The position numbers were made by a program, and so were the translations under genes. This document shows, piece after piece, positions 1 through 12,200 of a stretch of 64,000 nt of DNA; the stretch's first letter is position 1, and every line of letters starts with the position of its first letter. The stretch is from Paraphoma chrysanthemicola (taxonomy: Eukaryota; Ascomycota; Dothideomycetes; Pleosporales; Phaeosphaeriaceae), in the NCBI GenBank assembly GCA_020744225.1, contig JAGMWG010000020.1, forward strand, positions 558,001 through 622,000. The letters run 5' to 3'. A model generated the notes under the pieces. It was given only the letters and a program-made list of their open reading frames with translations, was not told the origin of the DNA and did not search any database.

Positions 1-172
1 GGCTGAGGTCTCGACATGCTTTTGTTCGTAATATAATGTACACTGCTGACTTGAATGCGCCGCGTAGAATTGGTCGCCCTAATCGTTACCCATCTTCCAG
101 TCCCAAGATGCACCAGACGCTCAAATTTGAAGAGTGGAAATGGTCCATTACGTCTATTACCAACACAAGCTC

Positions 173-2026
173 TTACTTCACCTGGTCCGGCGGTACTCCT
201 GTATCGTGCGCTGCGATAGCTTCCGGCGCGGATGCTGCTGATGGTACGGTCGCGGACTGGGGTGCTGCTCCTCCACCCAGCCATCCAAAGGCGCCGGCCT
301 TCATGTCCTTCAGTTGTGCTTCTTGCATCTTCTTCTCTTCGTCTGCCATTTCCTTCAGCCATTGATCTCCATTTTCGCGAATCTGCTTGTCGAGATGCTC
401 GTAGTTTTGCCTGTTGAATTCGCGGTACATGTCGATCATCATCTTGCCTTCTGACATGCCCTGTGATATATTCTGGTCGCCTAGGACCATGCCGGGCTTC
501 TGCGAGGCATCCAGCCCCAAGCTCTTCATGAACATGCCACCTGCGCTGCCCTTTGACTTGCGCTTCTTCTCTGCGAGATCGGCGTTGAATGCCTCTCGGA
601 GCTTAGCCTCACGACGTGCGTACTCGGCCGGGATGTCTTTGCCTTCCATCGACTTTAGAACGGTCCGGACGTCCATCTGTGAGCCAGTTTGTGACATCAT
701 TGCCAGGTATTCGAGGAAGGGGATCATGGCCACGAGCCCTTTGTCGCCGGGTTCGCCCTTCCACTTGGGCATGACGATGGCGTTCTCGGGCTGCAGCTTG
801 ACGTGTGATGGGTCGGTGTCCATGATGATGACTTTCGAGAGGTCACGGTTGAGATATGAGAGATCCTGAACCTGTTAGCAATGGCCTGTAAATGTGCTTC
901 TGAAATGACGGACCTTGACATACTCGCCCTTCTCAAAGCGCGTCGCCTCGCGGAAGAGTGGCCACATGACGAGACGGAAGGGATCGAGTTTGCGGATGAT
1001 GGGGTCGGCGTCCATGGACTTGACCGAGGTGAAGATGACGAGCTCGTACTGCGAGCTGAGGTATCGCAGGAAGTAGTCGAGGCCGGGTCGCTTTGCTAAC
1101 CGGTAGCCGTGCTTTGTGCTCCACTCCGAGTGCAGCAGCAAGTCCTCCAAACTCAGCACCAGGGTCAATTCTGGCGCGCCTCCGGGGATCTTGTCCTTGT
1201 CTGGCAGCAGCTTCTGGAAGGTGGGTTCTGTGTAGTATGCCTTTTGGCCGTTGATGCGGGCAGCGGCACGCGCATACATCTGGCCTATGCTCCAGCCGTT
1301 GGGTGCGTCGACGTGTGCCTGCTCTTCCTCTTCGCTCTCCCAGTTTCTGCCCATGTACACGGCGCCAGTCGTGCCGAATAGCAGCATCGCGAGGTATGAC
1401 CAGTTGGCGACTCTGTTTCTCCGTCTGTCGGTGCTCGTCTCGTATGCAGACTTTGGGAGCTCGCCGCCACCCTCGCGCCCGCCAGTGCTGCCGGCTGTGG
1501 GCTCATCAGGGAAGCCATTGGGGCCTTCGGGATCGCGCTTCGCCTTGGCCTCTGCCTCGGCAAATTCGGCGGCGAATGTTGAGGGTATGCCCTGTCGTAG
1601 ATCGGGCAGTGGTTTTTGAGGCTTCTGCTGGGCCTCTGGGCTCTCGGTGGTGGGGTCTGTGTTTTCGCTTGGTGTCTTTGGCCCCGAGAACTCTTCCTGC
1701 TCGCCCGCCTTGAAGTCCTTCCCTGCGTCTACCGAGGCTTTTGTCGCACTGCCAGTTGGTCTCGAGGGCTCGGTGGGCGTGGTGTTGCTCGCGGGCGAAG
1801 ACGCCGTGTCGAACTCGGGCTGCTCTGAGGGATTGACGGGATTGGGCCGCGCCTTGTTCTGCTCGTCAAACTTGATGGGGTCGGCCTTCTTCCACGTGTT
1901 GTCCTTTCTCCGGTTATTGCTCGCATACGACCGTGTCCATTGTGATGTCGAAGCTATAGGCGAGATGCGCGGAGCTGTGAGTGCAGGGCGGATGCGCAGC
2001 GCGCGAAAAGCTGCTCGCGTCAGCAT
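173..2026 (-). CDS. TIM50: TIM50, mitochondrial inner-membrane import receptor subunit
   Basis: Two exons, 2026-914 and 865-173, encode 601 residues. The 48 bp intron has donor GTCCGT, a GCTAAC branch point and acceptor TTCAG, and the join is in phase. The product is the TIM23-complex receptor that hands presequence proteins from TOM to TIM23. The N-terminus is Arg-rich and amphipathic like a matrix presequence. A low-complexity Pro/Ser/Thr/Glu stretch (about 50-200) follows, then one membrane segment (about 206-225) and the intermembrane-space FCP1/NIF-like phosphatase domain. The usual catalytic DxDx motif is degenerate here (LVLSLEDLLLHS, 289-300), as is normal for Tim50. The C-terminal tail is charged and Met/Lys-rich. 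It is slightly longer than yeast Tim50, mainly through the disordered region. It is divergently transcribed from the EDEM gene across about 400 bp. Confidence 0.93.
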
Positions 2027-2424
2027 GATGAGTGGCGTGGAGCTCTATGCGCTGCAGTGTATTAAAAGGGAATTGTGGTGCAGGGACCGGAGAGTTTGCG
2101 CCTGTTTGTGGGCGGAATGGACGCAGAGACGGCGCGGGCAATAATTTGGTGGTGCATCGGAAGACCGCAAAAGCCTCCGCTGCGAATGGCAATGACGCCA
2201 GTGCACGGCCATTCCGTCGGCGCCGTGGGCATCCATCTGATCTGGCAAGGTGTCCAACTTCACCCACGCCTCAACGTCGCCATGCAGCTCCGCGCTTGCC
2301 CTTTTCCTGTCTCGCACCTTCACCGTCGCCCATAGTGCATCTCGTCTCATGTCGCGGCACAGAGACCTCGGCGACTTTCTTGGGCATGCGACAGACTGCA
2401 TGGTCTCTGCGGCGGAATGCGCCC
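2027..2424. promoter_or_regulatory. Shared intergenic region between divergent TIM50 and EDEM genes
   Basis: About 400 bp lie between the two start codons, so this must hold both promoters. I see no clear TATA box or other named site. Short open frames here look like chance. Confidence 0.5.
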
Positions 2425-5400
2425 ATGCCCGGCCGAGGGCTCTTCCCCGTGCTATGGACTCTGCTGGGCATTGTGTGGTGGGCGACGCTCGCGCATGGCA
2501 TGACCGATGAAGGAATTGCGCATCTCAGGCACGCAACCCACCACTTCTGTACGCTACGCCAGTGCTGACAAACGCAGACAAGAGACACGCGACATCTTTT
2601 ACCATGGATACGACAACTACATGAAACATGCCTTTCCCGAAGACGAACTGCGGCCATTGACATGCGGGCCTCTGACACGCGACCGCCAGAACCCCGCCCA
2701 TATCGAGGTCAACGATGTGCTTGGAAACTATTCCCTGACGCTGATTGACAGCTTGTCCACCCTCGCCATCCTCGCTTCGTCGCCCCCACCTAACAGAAAA
2801 GGAAAGAACAAGCCTCTCGAGGACTTCCAGGACGGTATCAAGCTGCTGGTGGAGTACTATGGGGACGGCACATCCGGTCCCGAAGGCCAGGGCGCGAGAG
2901 CGAGGGGCTTTGATCTAGACAGCAAGGTGCAGGTGTTTGAGACGGTCATTCGGGGTGTGGGCGGGCTCCTGAGTGCACACCAGTTTGCAGTGGGGGACTT
3001 GCCAATCAAGGGCTACGACGCAACACAAGGAAAGAAGGGGGGCAAGAACGGCATACTCTGGCGAAACGGGCTGGTATACGACGGACAGCTGTTGCGACTG
3101 GCGAATGAACTTGCGGACCGGCTCATGCCAGCCTTCAACACACCGACTGGACTGCCATACCCTCGAGTGAACCTGCGCCACGGCATTCCCTTCTACGCGA
3201 ACTCGCCCAACAACATGGACTCTGAACACGGCCAGTGTGCCAAAGATCCGGATGTCAAAACCAGTGAGGTCACCGAGACGTGCAGCGCGGGCGCAGGAAG
3301 TCTTGTCTTGGAATTCTCGACCCTGAGTCGGCTTACTGGCAACCCGCGCTACGAGCGGGCGGCCAAGGACGCTTTCTGGGCTGTTTGGAACCGACGTAGC
3401 AGCATTGGCTTGATTGGGAGCGGTATCGACGCTGAGACTGGCCAGTGGGTCTCTCCTTATACAGGCATCGGAGCAGGCATCGACAGCTTCTTTGAGTATG
3501 CGCTCAAATCCCACATTCTGCTGTCCGGCCTGCCTTTCGACTCTGCGAATGCAGATACTGATTCGCCGGACGCTTTCCTCGCAGCCTGGGAAGATGCGCA
3601 CGCGGGCATCAAGCGCCAGATCTACCGCGGAGCTCAACACCAGCACCCGCATTACGCCCAAGTGGATCTCTACACCGGCGCAATACGAGCATTCTGGATT
3701 GATAGCCTGAGTGCCTTCTACCAGGGCTTACTGGCCATGGCTGGCAAGCTGGAGGAGGCAATCGAAACCCATCTTCTCTACACCGCCCTCTGGACCCGCT
3801 ACTCTGCCTTGCCTGAGAGATGGTCGACCGCAACTGGCAACATAGAGCATGGCCTGCGATGGTGGGGTGGACGTCCCGAGTGGATCGAATCGACATGGTA
3901 CCTGTATCACGCCACCAAGGATCCGTGGTATCTCCATACCGGCGAAATGGCCCTTCGCGACATCAAGCGGCGCTGCTGGACCAAATGCGGCTGGGCTGGC
4001 CTCAAGGATGTTCGCAGCGGGGAGTTGAGCGATCGCATGGAGAGCTTCTTTCTCGGAGAAACGGCAAAGTACCTATACTTACTGTTCGATCCTTCGCATC
4101 CTCTGAATACATGGGACGCGCCGTTCGTCTTCACAACCGAAGGGCACCCCTTGATCGTACCCAAACGTCTACGCACGCATAAACCGGTACGTGATGGACC
4201 TTTACCAAACAGATACTCGGACCCTGGGACTTGCCCACTCCCGCCCGCCCCGGTTCCTTTCAGCATATCGGCTACTGCAGCGCGACAAGATATATTCCAT
4301 GCAGCAGCTTTAGCACGTTTGCACCTCATGCCCACAATCGAGACGCCCGATTCAGCACTCATTGAGTTCAGCGCTGATCACCCGAGCATCTCTCTGTCGG
4401 ATATCCAATCGCCCTCCAACTACACCTACTACCCCTGGACCCTGCCGCCAGAGTACATTCCTCGAAATGCAACAAGCTCGGCAATCGCCTACCGGAACAC
4501 ATTCGACCTCTCCTTTCCGAACATGCCCAATACATTGCAAGCTGGCGGTATGCAGAGAATTGACGAGGGTATTCTGGTCAACTCTATGAGCGGCTTGAGA
4601 CTCGGCATGGTCCGAGAACACGACAGGGCCCCTCTGTCGAAGGAGATCAAGCTGGATGATCACTTCCGCATTTACGCCATTTCGAACATGGCTCTCGGCC
4701 GCGACGAGAAGGTGTTCATGTCTCGCTCGACTATCGATGATTTCAATCCGCTCGATCCGTTCTTCACACGTACTCGCGACCCAAACGCTGTAGACGTAGT
4801 CATCGATGTGCCCCCAGAAGACCCCAGCAAACCTACGCCAATCGCATATTCGGACCTTGACGATGCACTTGCGGACCTCGGCAACGTTTCTGAAATGATC
4901 AATGGCGATTCGATAGATCTCGAAGTTGACACTGAGCTCCTTGCCAACGAACCATCCTATCTCTCCAACTTGCTTGCTTCAATCCAATCTCTCCTCTCCT
5001 CAGCCGCGCCAACCACCGCGACTTCAGCAAGTCATATACCGAGACCAACCGCGACGCACCGCTACGCACTCGAAGCAGCCCTGCCTTTGGGTCCTGGCGC
5101 CGCGCCTCTCCCCGACACCTCGGATCCTGACCTCACATACAGCCGCTTCAACCCGCTCCACTGGACCAGCATCTACATCCACCCAACGCCTCTCTGCACT
5201 GACAAACTCCCCGCCGACATTCCACGCAAATACCAAATCATCGCCATCCCGCGCGGCTCCTGCTCCTTCAGCGAAAAGTTGCACAACATCCCCGCATACC
5301 CGCCAGACCCACACAGTCTGCAACTCGTCATCATCATCAGCTATCCCGAGCACGAAGACCGGTTTCAAGCCGACGACGCAGATGACATCAAGCCGGGTAC

Positions 5401-5647
5401 GCCGCGTCCGAAGAAATGGTCGCGACATCCGCCACGGCCAGGGGAGAGTCAGCTTGTGCAGCCCCTGTTGGATGAGGTGCAGATGAGTCCGAGCGGTTTG
5501 GCCCGGCCGCATCCGATTCCGCTGGTGATGATTGCGGGTGGGGATGAGGCTATGAGCATGTTGAAGAGGGCGAAGGGTGTGGCGGTTCGGAGACGGTATT
5601 ATTTCTTGAGTCAGGGGGTTAGGATTCGGAATTTGATCGTTTTGTGA
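2425..5647 (+). CDS. MNL1: ER degradation-enhancing alpha-mannosidase-like protein (GH47, EDEM/Mnl1 type)
   Basis: Exons 2425-2528 and 2578-5647 give 1057 residues. The 49 bp intron is GC-AG: donor CAG|GCACGC, branch GCTGAC, acceptor CGCAG. Exon 1 carries a classical signal peptide (hydrophobic LWTLLGIVWWATLAHG). An in-frame ATG at 2386 would add 13 residues and cannot be excluded. The GH47 domain starts with FYHGYDNYMKHAFPEDELRP and has the family landmarks GAGIDSFFEY, a Glu-Ser-Thr motif before WYLYHATKDPWY, ESFFLGETAKYLYLLFD and FTTEGHPL. A C-terminal protease-associated-like region follows (around YPEHEDRF to PLVMIAGGDEAMSM), as in fungal Mnl1/Htm1 relatives. By family, it trims mannose on misfolded glycoproteins in the ER lumen to mark them for ERAD. 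There is no C-terminal HDEL. An unspliced start at 2507 would lack the signal peptide and is less likely. Confidence 0.9.
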
Positions 5648-5902
5648 TGACTGAGGGGTTTGGGATAGACTAGAGAGGAAGAAAGTGGTGGGGTGTTTAG
5701 CGATTGAGACTGGGCGTTTTCAGGTGTTTTGTTTAGCTATGCAAATGACATGGCATTTCTGCATTTATTGAGGAACATGATACTCTGGCGTTTCTGGAGT
5801 ATTACGACTATGTTGTCAATCCATTATCCTACTGAGTATGAATCCAATCTCTCCAGTTTAATGTCGACTCCCTCCCACAATGTCTTCGAGTGCATGCGTC
5901 AA

Positions 5903-7492
5903 CTAATGCACCGTCCCAGAATTATCCGCACAACTAAACGCACTCCCAATCAACCCACTCGCATACGCAGCCATAATACTCTTAACAACAGCATACGTCC
6001 CCCCAACACACACAAACGCGCCCAACGCGATCAAAAACCAATGTCCGTAATATACAAACTTCTTAACAACACCAGCTTTACGGTACTCGGCATGATCATA
6101 CAACCACAACCACCCGGGCAACATAATCGCCAACGGCGCAAAACACACACTCCCCGTCAACGCGATCAGGAAACTGAATATCGGAATCGCTTCCGCGAGC
6201 ACGAAGGCGAGGGAGCCGAGACCGATTGTGCAGCCTAGCCATGTGGACCAGTGGATTAGGGAGTTTTGCTGCAGGTGCGGGCTGTTGCGGAGGATGCGGA
6301 CGAAGACGTATTTTGCTGCGACGTGTAGGTATAAGCACCCGGAGACCATGAGGCCAATGAGGCCGACGCCGTAGGATACTTTTTTGAGCGTGGGGCCTGC
6401 GGAGCCGAGGGAGGGGTCGGTGACCCATTTTCCGCAGTATTTGTAGACGACGAGGGAGAAGGTGAGGTAGCTTGCTTGGACGATAGACATGCAGAGGTAG
6501 ACGGATTTGTTGTAGTCACGGGGGTTCTTGGGGATGTGTTAGTTGGAGATGGAAGAGTGGGGGAGGTTGCTGGAGGATGGGGTGAGGAAGGGAAGGGAAG
6601 GGAAGGGAGGACGTACACGCATCTCGGATATGACGGGCAGGAAAGCAGATGTGCCGGCTGATGAGACGAAGATCGTGGCTGTGGCGGTCATGCCGACCAT
6701 GAATGTTGGATAGGCGATGGCGTGGTAGCCAAAGTCGTATTCTCCTGTAGGAGGTGCAGCGGCAGGTCGGTCGCGGGTTGTTACGCCGACTACGACAATG
6801 AAGACGGCGATGTATACGCTGAAGAAGCCAGCCCAGGAGCTATTATGGTCAATGACACGAGCTTGAAGCGTTAGAGATAAAGAACTTACAGCCATCCGAC
6901 TTTCTCAAATTTCCTTACACTGGCACTCGCTACTACAAGCACGAACGCGAGGAAGGCCCACCAGACTGTGCAAGCAGCGTGGTCACTCAGGGCATTGAAA
7001 CCAACGCTGAGACCGACGATGCCTGAACCACTGCATAGTACGTATGCGACGATGAATAAGAAGCCGCAGATCTCGCGAACAATTGGCCCGCCTACCACGT
7101 ATGCCATATCAGCAATGGAGTGGCAGTGGGCGTGCGAGTTGCGGAAGTTGCCTTGCACGATCGCGAAATACGTGTTCAGCGCGCCCCAGCCGATGACGCT
7201 CAAGGAGCCGCCTACGGCTCCTAGACCGTACATGGCTGTAGGAATACTGAGAACGCCGGTTGCAAAGATGACTGCACCCGTTCAGCAATTTTGTACTGGA
7301 TCTCGTGGACGAGGACCGCTCACTCTTCAGAAAGATGACCGATGCTTTGATCCATCCCACCAGACGGAACTGCACACCGTCCGTTGTAGTCTTGAACACC
7401 TCGAAATCATCGTCGGCAACTTTGACCTCACCAGCTTGTATGCTGCGTTGTGGTGATAGTGAGACAGGCTGGATCTCTTTCTTGTCGTCCAT
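5903..7492 (-). CDS. Amino-acid transporter, AAAP family (mtr-like neutral amino-acid permease)
   Basis: Four exons (7492-7324, 7271-6890, 6839-6617, 6526-5903) encode 409 residues. The introns of 52, 50, 90 and none further are in phase, with donors GTGAGC, GTAAGT and GTACGT. The hydrophilic N-terminus is followed by the entry into helix 1 (KIIFATGVLSIPTAMYGLG), typical of the Aa_trans family, then about ten membrane segments. The conserved SEMRNPRDYNKS loop spans the third splice junction, which supports it. The closest described relatives are fungal mtr-type permeases for neutral aliphatic and aromatic amino acids at the plasma membrane; the actual substrate cannot be read from sequence. 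The C-terminus ends soon after the last helix. Intron 3 contains a run of GGGAA repeats on the opposite strand. Confidence 0.87.
6590..6607 (+). repeat. GGGAA tandem repeat, potential G-quadruplex motif
   Basis: Four GGG runs separated by AA occur at 6590-6607, meeting the simple G3N1-7 quadruplex rule. The run lies in the third intron of the minus-strand transporter, so the pre-mRNA carries the C-rich, pyrimidine version. Confidence 0.7.
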
Positions 7493-9249
7493 GGTCGATC
7501 GCAGCTTTTGGATGTGTGTGAACTCGGCAGGAAACCACCGCCGAAGACAGTCTTACGCGAACAGAAGGACAAATAATGTAGAACTTGACCCGAGAGCGCG
7601 GATCTGTGGTTCCAGCACCAGTACTTGAACTACCCCATTGTTGGTGACCTTATCTGTGGCTCAGTGATACCAAGCCATACATGATCAGATCCTGGGGACC
7701 ACCGCGTTCTGTCGTGTATCAAGGCTGTGTCTCGAGCATACGATAAGCCCAGAAAACACTCCGCATGCAAGATGCCGCAAAGATGCCGAGGTGTTACTCC
7801 GCATGCTGCATGCGTATCTGTTGTACGTTGGTGTAGATGGCTGGAGCTCGAGTCAGATGGCGTGCACTAGGTGTTTACTTGATGGTTCAGCGGGCGCGAC
7901 GACCAATCACGATGACTAGTACAAAATGTACGAGAGACCCATAGGGTGCTTCTGACAGGGAGCTGGATGTATCTTCCTGAAAGAGGTGTTGCCTGTGTAG
8001 AGTCCTTGCGAGTATTGATCGGCTGCGCATAGCCGACTGTCATAGATAACGACTACCCATGTTCGAAACCCTGCACCGGGGCCATGGCATCGACGTCAGG
8101 TACATATCGTAACAAAGCCGTTGAACACGTGGAAAGGACTCAATATGAGTACCTTCAGGTTCGAGTTCGGCTCCATCGTGGTCATTGGGGTTTCGCACAT
8201 GATTGGGTTGTGCCAAAATGCGCTTGATGTGACCACACAGCTGGAGCAATCAGTTCCGAAGGGACACATTTCGAAGGCGTGTGCCACCTTAATTGCTAGT
8301 CAATATTAGAAGATACCCATGGCACATAGAGGCTGCAAAGACATAGAAACGACAATGCCATATGTGGCTGAATAAGGATAACTGGCCGAAAGCTGCGTCT
8401 GCTAGAGGATACGGGGTCGTCATTCACCTTCAAGCATCCCTGGCATCAGTGCAGATAGAGCTTGCTAGCCGATTCATACCACCGATCCGGGGCCTTGATC
8501 GGCTGTCATGCAAGAAAGGCGGTGCAACTGAACGCAGAGGGACTGTGGACGCGTTCAACGCGCGATCACGTGACATACGCAAAGCACCCATCCATGTGCT
8601 CCGAAACTCCTGGGCAGCCGAGTTTAGGTTGTCAATCGATCCAGAGATGTACAGCCATACTGCATATGCTGTATTCAAGTGGTTTACTGGCCAGAACAGC
8701 TTCTCCGGTATAAGAATTGCAAGATGGAGGCCGAACGCGATTGCGTCTTGATACGCAACGTCCGTCGGAAGTCGATCCGAACGAGTAAGTGTCTCAGTAT
8801 TAGCTCGTTCTGGAGTTGCCATTCGTCGTGGAGCAGCACGGGCGAGCAGCGGACCAGCGCCCAAGAACCCAATCCGAGTTGACGTGCAGGGACGGCGGCG
8901 GTGTTCCGATGACGACCCCTCATTTGGTGGGCAGCTCGACTTAGTGCCTTCGTATCAGGACGCGGATCGACCTTATCACGAATGACGCGCCGCGATGCTC
9001 TCAAGGCCCGAACGGCCATCGCAGCGTCGGTTGGCTGCTACCGCGCGCCTTGTATTGGTGCTAGAATTGTGACCTCGGAGCAGTCGCGGGAGAGCAGTGG
9101 GTGTGGGCAAAGATGGTGACCCGGTTCAAGGTCGGCGTGTCGCAGCTTCCCCAGAATTTTGGAGCTTTATAGCATGACGCAGGGCCTGCTTCTGACAGGC
9201 AGTAGAAGTGTGTTCGCCGCCCAAACACTTCAGAAGCAATTCCATCGCT
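7493..9249. other. Intergenic region, no gene recognised
   Basis: About 1.75 kb upstream of both the transporter and the oxoprolinase gene. Open frames up to 144 codons exist on both strands but have Arg/Ser-rich, shadow-like composition, no recognised motif and no convincing splice partners. The CCGCATGC motif recurs near 7760-7815. The stretch presumably holds the two divergent promoters. Confidence 0.5.
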
Positions 9250-12200
9250 ATGGCGGGTTACAGGCTTGGTGTTGACGTTGGCGGGTAAGTCGTCTGGGCG
9301 AAGACGGGACGAATCGAGCTCTCCACTAATTGAGAAGCCACGACCCGGCGCTGCACACTGTCAAGCTTGGAAGAAGATACTGACGACTCCGCAGAACATT
9401 CACAGACATCTGCGTCATCACTCCCGACGGCGAAGCCATCCGCGCCAAAGTCCCTACCAACACTACCGACCAGTCGATTGGTGTACAAGAAGGCGTTGTG
9501 CAAGCAAGGGAGATTCTGAAGGAGAAGTACGGCTGGGATGGCAAGTTCGACTACATCCACCATGGCACAACGACCGGTACAAATGCGGTGCTCGAAAACA
9601 AGGGCGCCAAATGCGGCCTGATTGTCACAAAGGGACACAAGGATATCCTGACGGTGCGGAGAAGTCAAATACCAGGCGGACTGGGCGCATGGATAAACTA
9701 CGTGCAGCCCGACCCGCTTGTGCCTCTGGAAAGAACAGTGGAGGTCAAGGAGCGCATAAGAATCGACGGCGAAGTGCACTACGAGCTGGACGAGACGGCT
9801 TTCCGTGAGAGCTTGCAGGATCTCAAGAAGCAGCAGCCGCAGGCGATTGCTGTGTCTCTGTTGAACTCATTCGCGAACAAGGTCCACGAGGAAAAGGTTC
9901 GCCGAATCCTCAACGATGAGTTTGGTCCGGATGTTGAGGTCGTCACGTCCACCGACGTGCTTCCTGAGATCCAGGAGTATGAGCGCACCGTGACCACGAC
10001 TGCAAACGCCATCGTCAAGCCTGTGGTCAAGAAGTACATGCAAAATCTCCAGAAGATGCTTGCAAACGACACAGACACCATACGAATTTTGAAGTCAGAC
10101 GGCGATCTTACGTCTGTTGATCTAGCAGGCGAGACACCCGTCAAGATTCTCATGTCCGGTCCTGCCGGTGGAGTGAAGGCGGTATCACACTTGGTTGCAA
10201 AGAATACCCCCTTCAAAAACCTCATCACCTTCGACATGGGTGGCACCAGTACCGATTGCGCGCTTCTTTCCGGCAGCGATGCTATTATCCGAAGAGAGAC
10301 TGAAGTAGGACATTTGTCGGTAAGAGCACCTTCAGTCGACGTCAGGACCGTAGGCGCAGGAGGTGGTTCAATCGCCATGTACAACGAATTCACCAAAAAC
10401 TTCCGTGTCGGGCCAGAGTCGAGCGGCGCCACACCAGGACCAGCGGCGTATGGCAAGGGTGGAACACAAGCAACCGTCACGGACGCCAACTTGACTCTCG
10501 GATATTTACCTTCGAAGCTACTTGGCGGTAAATTCGAACTCGATGTTGCTGCGTCACACGCTGCGGTCGAGAAGATGGCACAGCAAATGGGTATGGACAC
10601 CACAACTGCAGCGGAAGGCATCATCGATCTTGTGAACGAGAGCATGCACGGCGCACTTCGTCTGGTGTCAGTCGAGCAAGGTTACGATCCTCGAGATTTT
10701 GCCTTAGTTGCATTTGGTGGAGCTGGTCCTCTTCATGCCAACTCTCTCGGCAAGCTCCTCGGCTCATGGCCCGTCATTGTTCCTCCCAGTCCCGGTGTGC
10801 TCTGTGCTCAGGGTGATGCCACGACCAAGATGTCGCACGAGCAAAGCTGCACGTACATCAAAGTCTTCGCGGAGATCACCACAGAGGACCTCACAACGAC
10901 TTTGGGAGAGCTTAAAGAGGGCTGTGTGAGCACCATGAAGGTTGCTCTTGCGAATCAAGACGCCGCCCTCAAGCTTGTGTATCAAGCGGACATGCGCTAC
11001 AAGGGTCAAGCGATGACGCTCACAGTCGACTTTAGTGAAGATGATCTCGGCGACACAGCTGGCTTACTCGGAACCCTCCGAACAAAGTTCAATGAGGCAC
11101 ATGAGCAGCAGTTCAGCTTCTCGCATGCGGATGCCGAGCTCGAGACTATGCGTCTACGCGCCAAGGTCATTGATGCCTCCGAAGAGGTCGCTATCAAGCC
11201 AATCGAGAAAGCTGATGATCCCACACCCCCTGAGGATGCCATCAGCTTCAAGCAAACCATCATTCATGAGGGGAACAAGGTTGAAGCAACGTTCTGGGAT
11301 CGCTCCAAGATCACGAAGGCCGGCATCAAGATACCAGGTCCTGCGGTAGTCACTGAGATGGATTCGAACACGCTCATCCTGCCGGGCCATTTTGGCGAAA
11401 TTGACTCCATGGGTAACATTCTCATCTGGCCCGAAGAAAAGAAGCCCGAGGCGAAGGTTGTTCACACTAAAGAGTCGGCTGTGCAGCTGGTCAACGAAAC
11501 ACCTCTCATTCCCACACTCATTGCATCTGCCCTTGGATCGATCCGGCGAGAGATGGACACCCTGATGCTGAGATGCGCTATGAGCCCCGCCATTCGCGAA
11601 CAACAAGATGAGTTCAACGTCATCACCAACACTCGTGGCCAGATGCTTGTTGGCCAGTTCGGCAGCTTTATCACTCAGTTCTTGAACGGCTGGAAAGGGA
11701 CTGTTGAAGAGGGCGACATCTTCGTCACAAATGACGTCTATCAAATCGACGGTGCTGTATCGCATCTCAACGATGTGATCATACTTCTACCTATATACTT
11801 CGAGCACAAACTCATCGGCTGGGCGGCAAACTTTGGTCACTTGACGGATGTCCAAGGAAAGGTGCCTGGCTCGATGAGCATTAACGCCAGTACCATCTAC
11901 GAAGACGGCCTCCAAATACCGATCGTGAAGCTCTATGCCAAGGGCGTCTACAACGAGGGTCTTGCTTCGGTCTTTTTCAGAAACTCTAGAATGCCCGAGT
12001 GGTTCCAGAGCGACCTCATCGCACTCGTCACCGCATGCCGGACAGCTGCCACTCGCGTCAATGAGCTCTGCGAACGATACGGGCTACCGGTTTACGAAGC
12101 AGCGACGGATTACTTGCTCGACCAGAACCGCGTTGCCATCAAGACCATCATCGACTCGAAGATCGGAAAGGAGAAGTCAAGCTTCACTGACTTCATCGAT

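Noticed and set aside
2915..3661. Antisense frame of 248 codons inside the EDEM gene
   Set aside because: Shadow of a conserved GH47 coding region; no domain or splice support.
8046..8075. GTTCGAAAC resembling a tRNA T-loop
   Set aside because: The bases around it do not form the five-base T stem and no acceptor or anticodon stem is present.
8430..8864. Minus-strand frame of 144 codons in the 7.5-9.2 kb gap
   Set aside because: No motif, no signal peptide, and several overlapping frames of similar length; it looks like chance.
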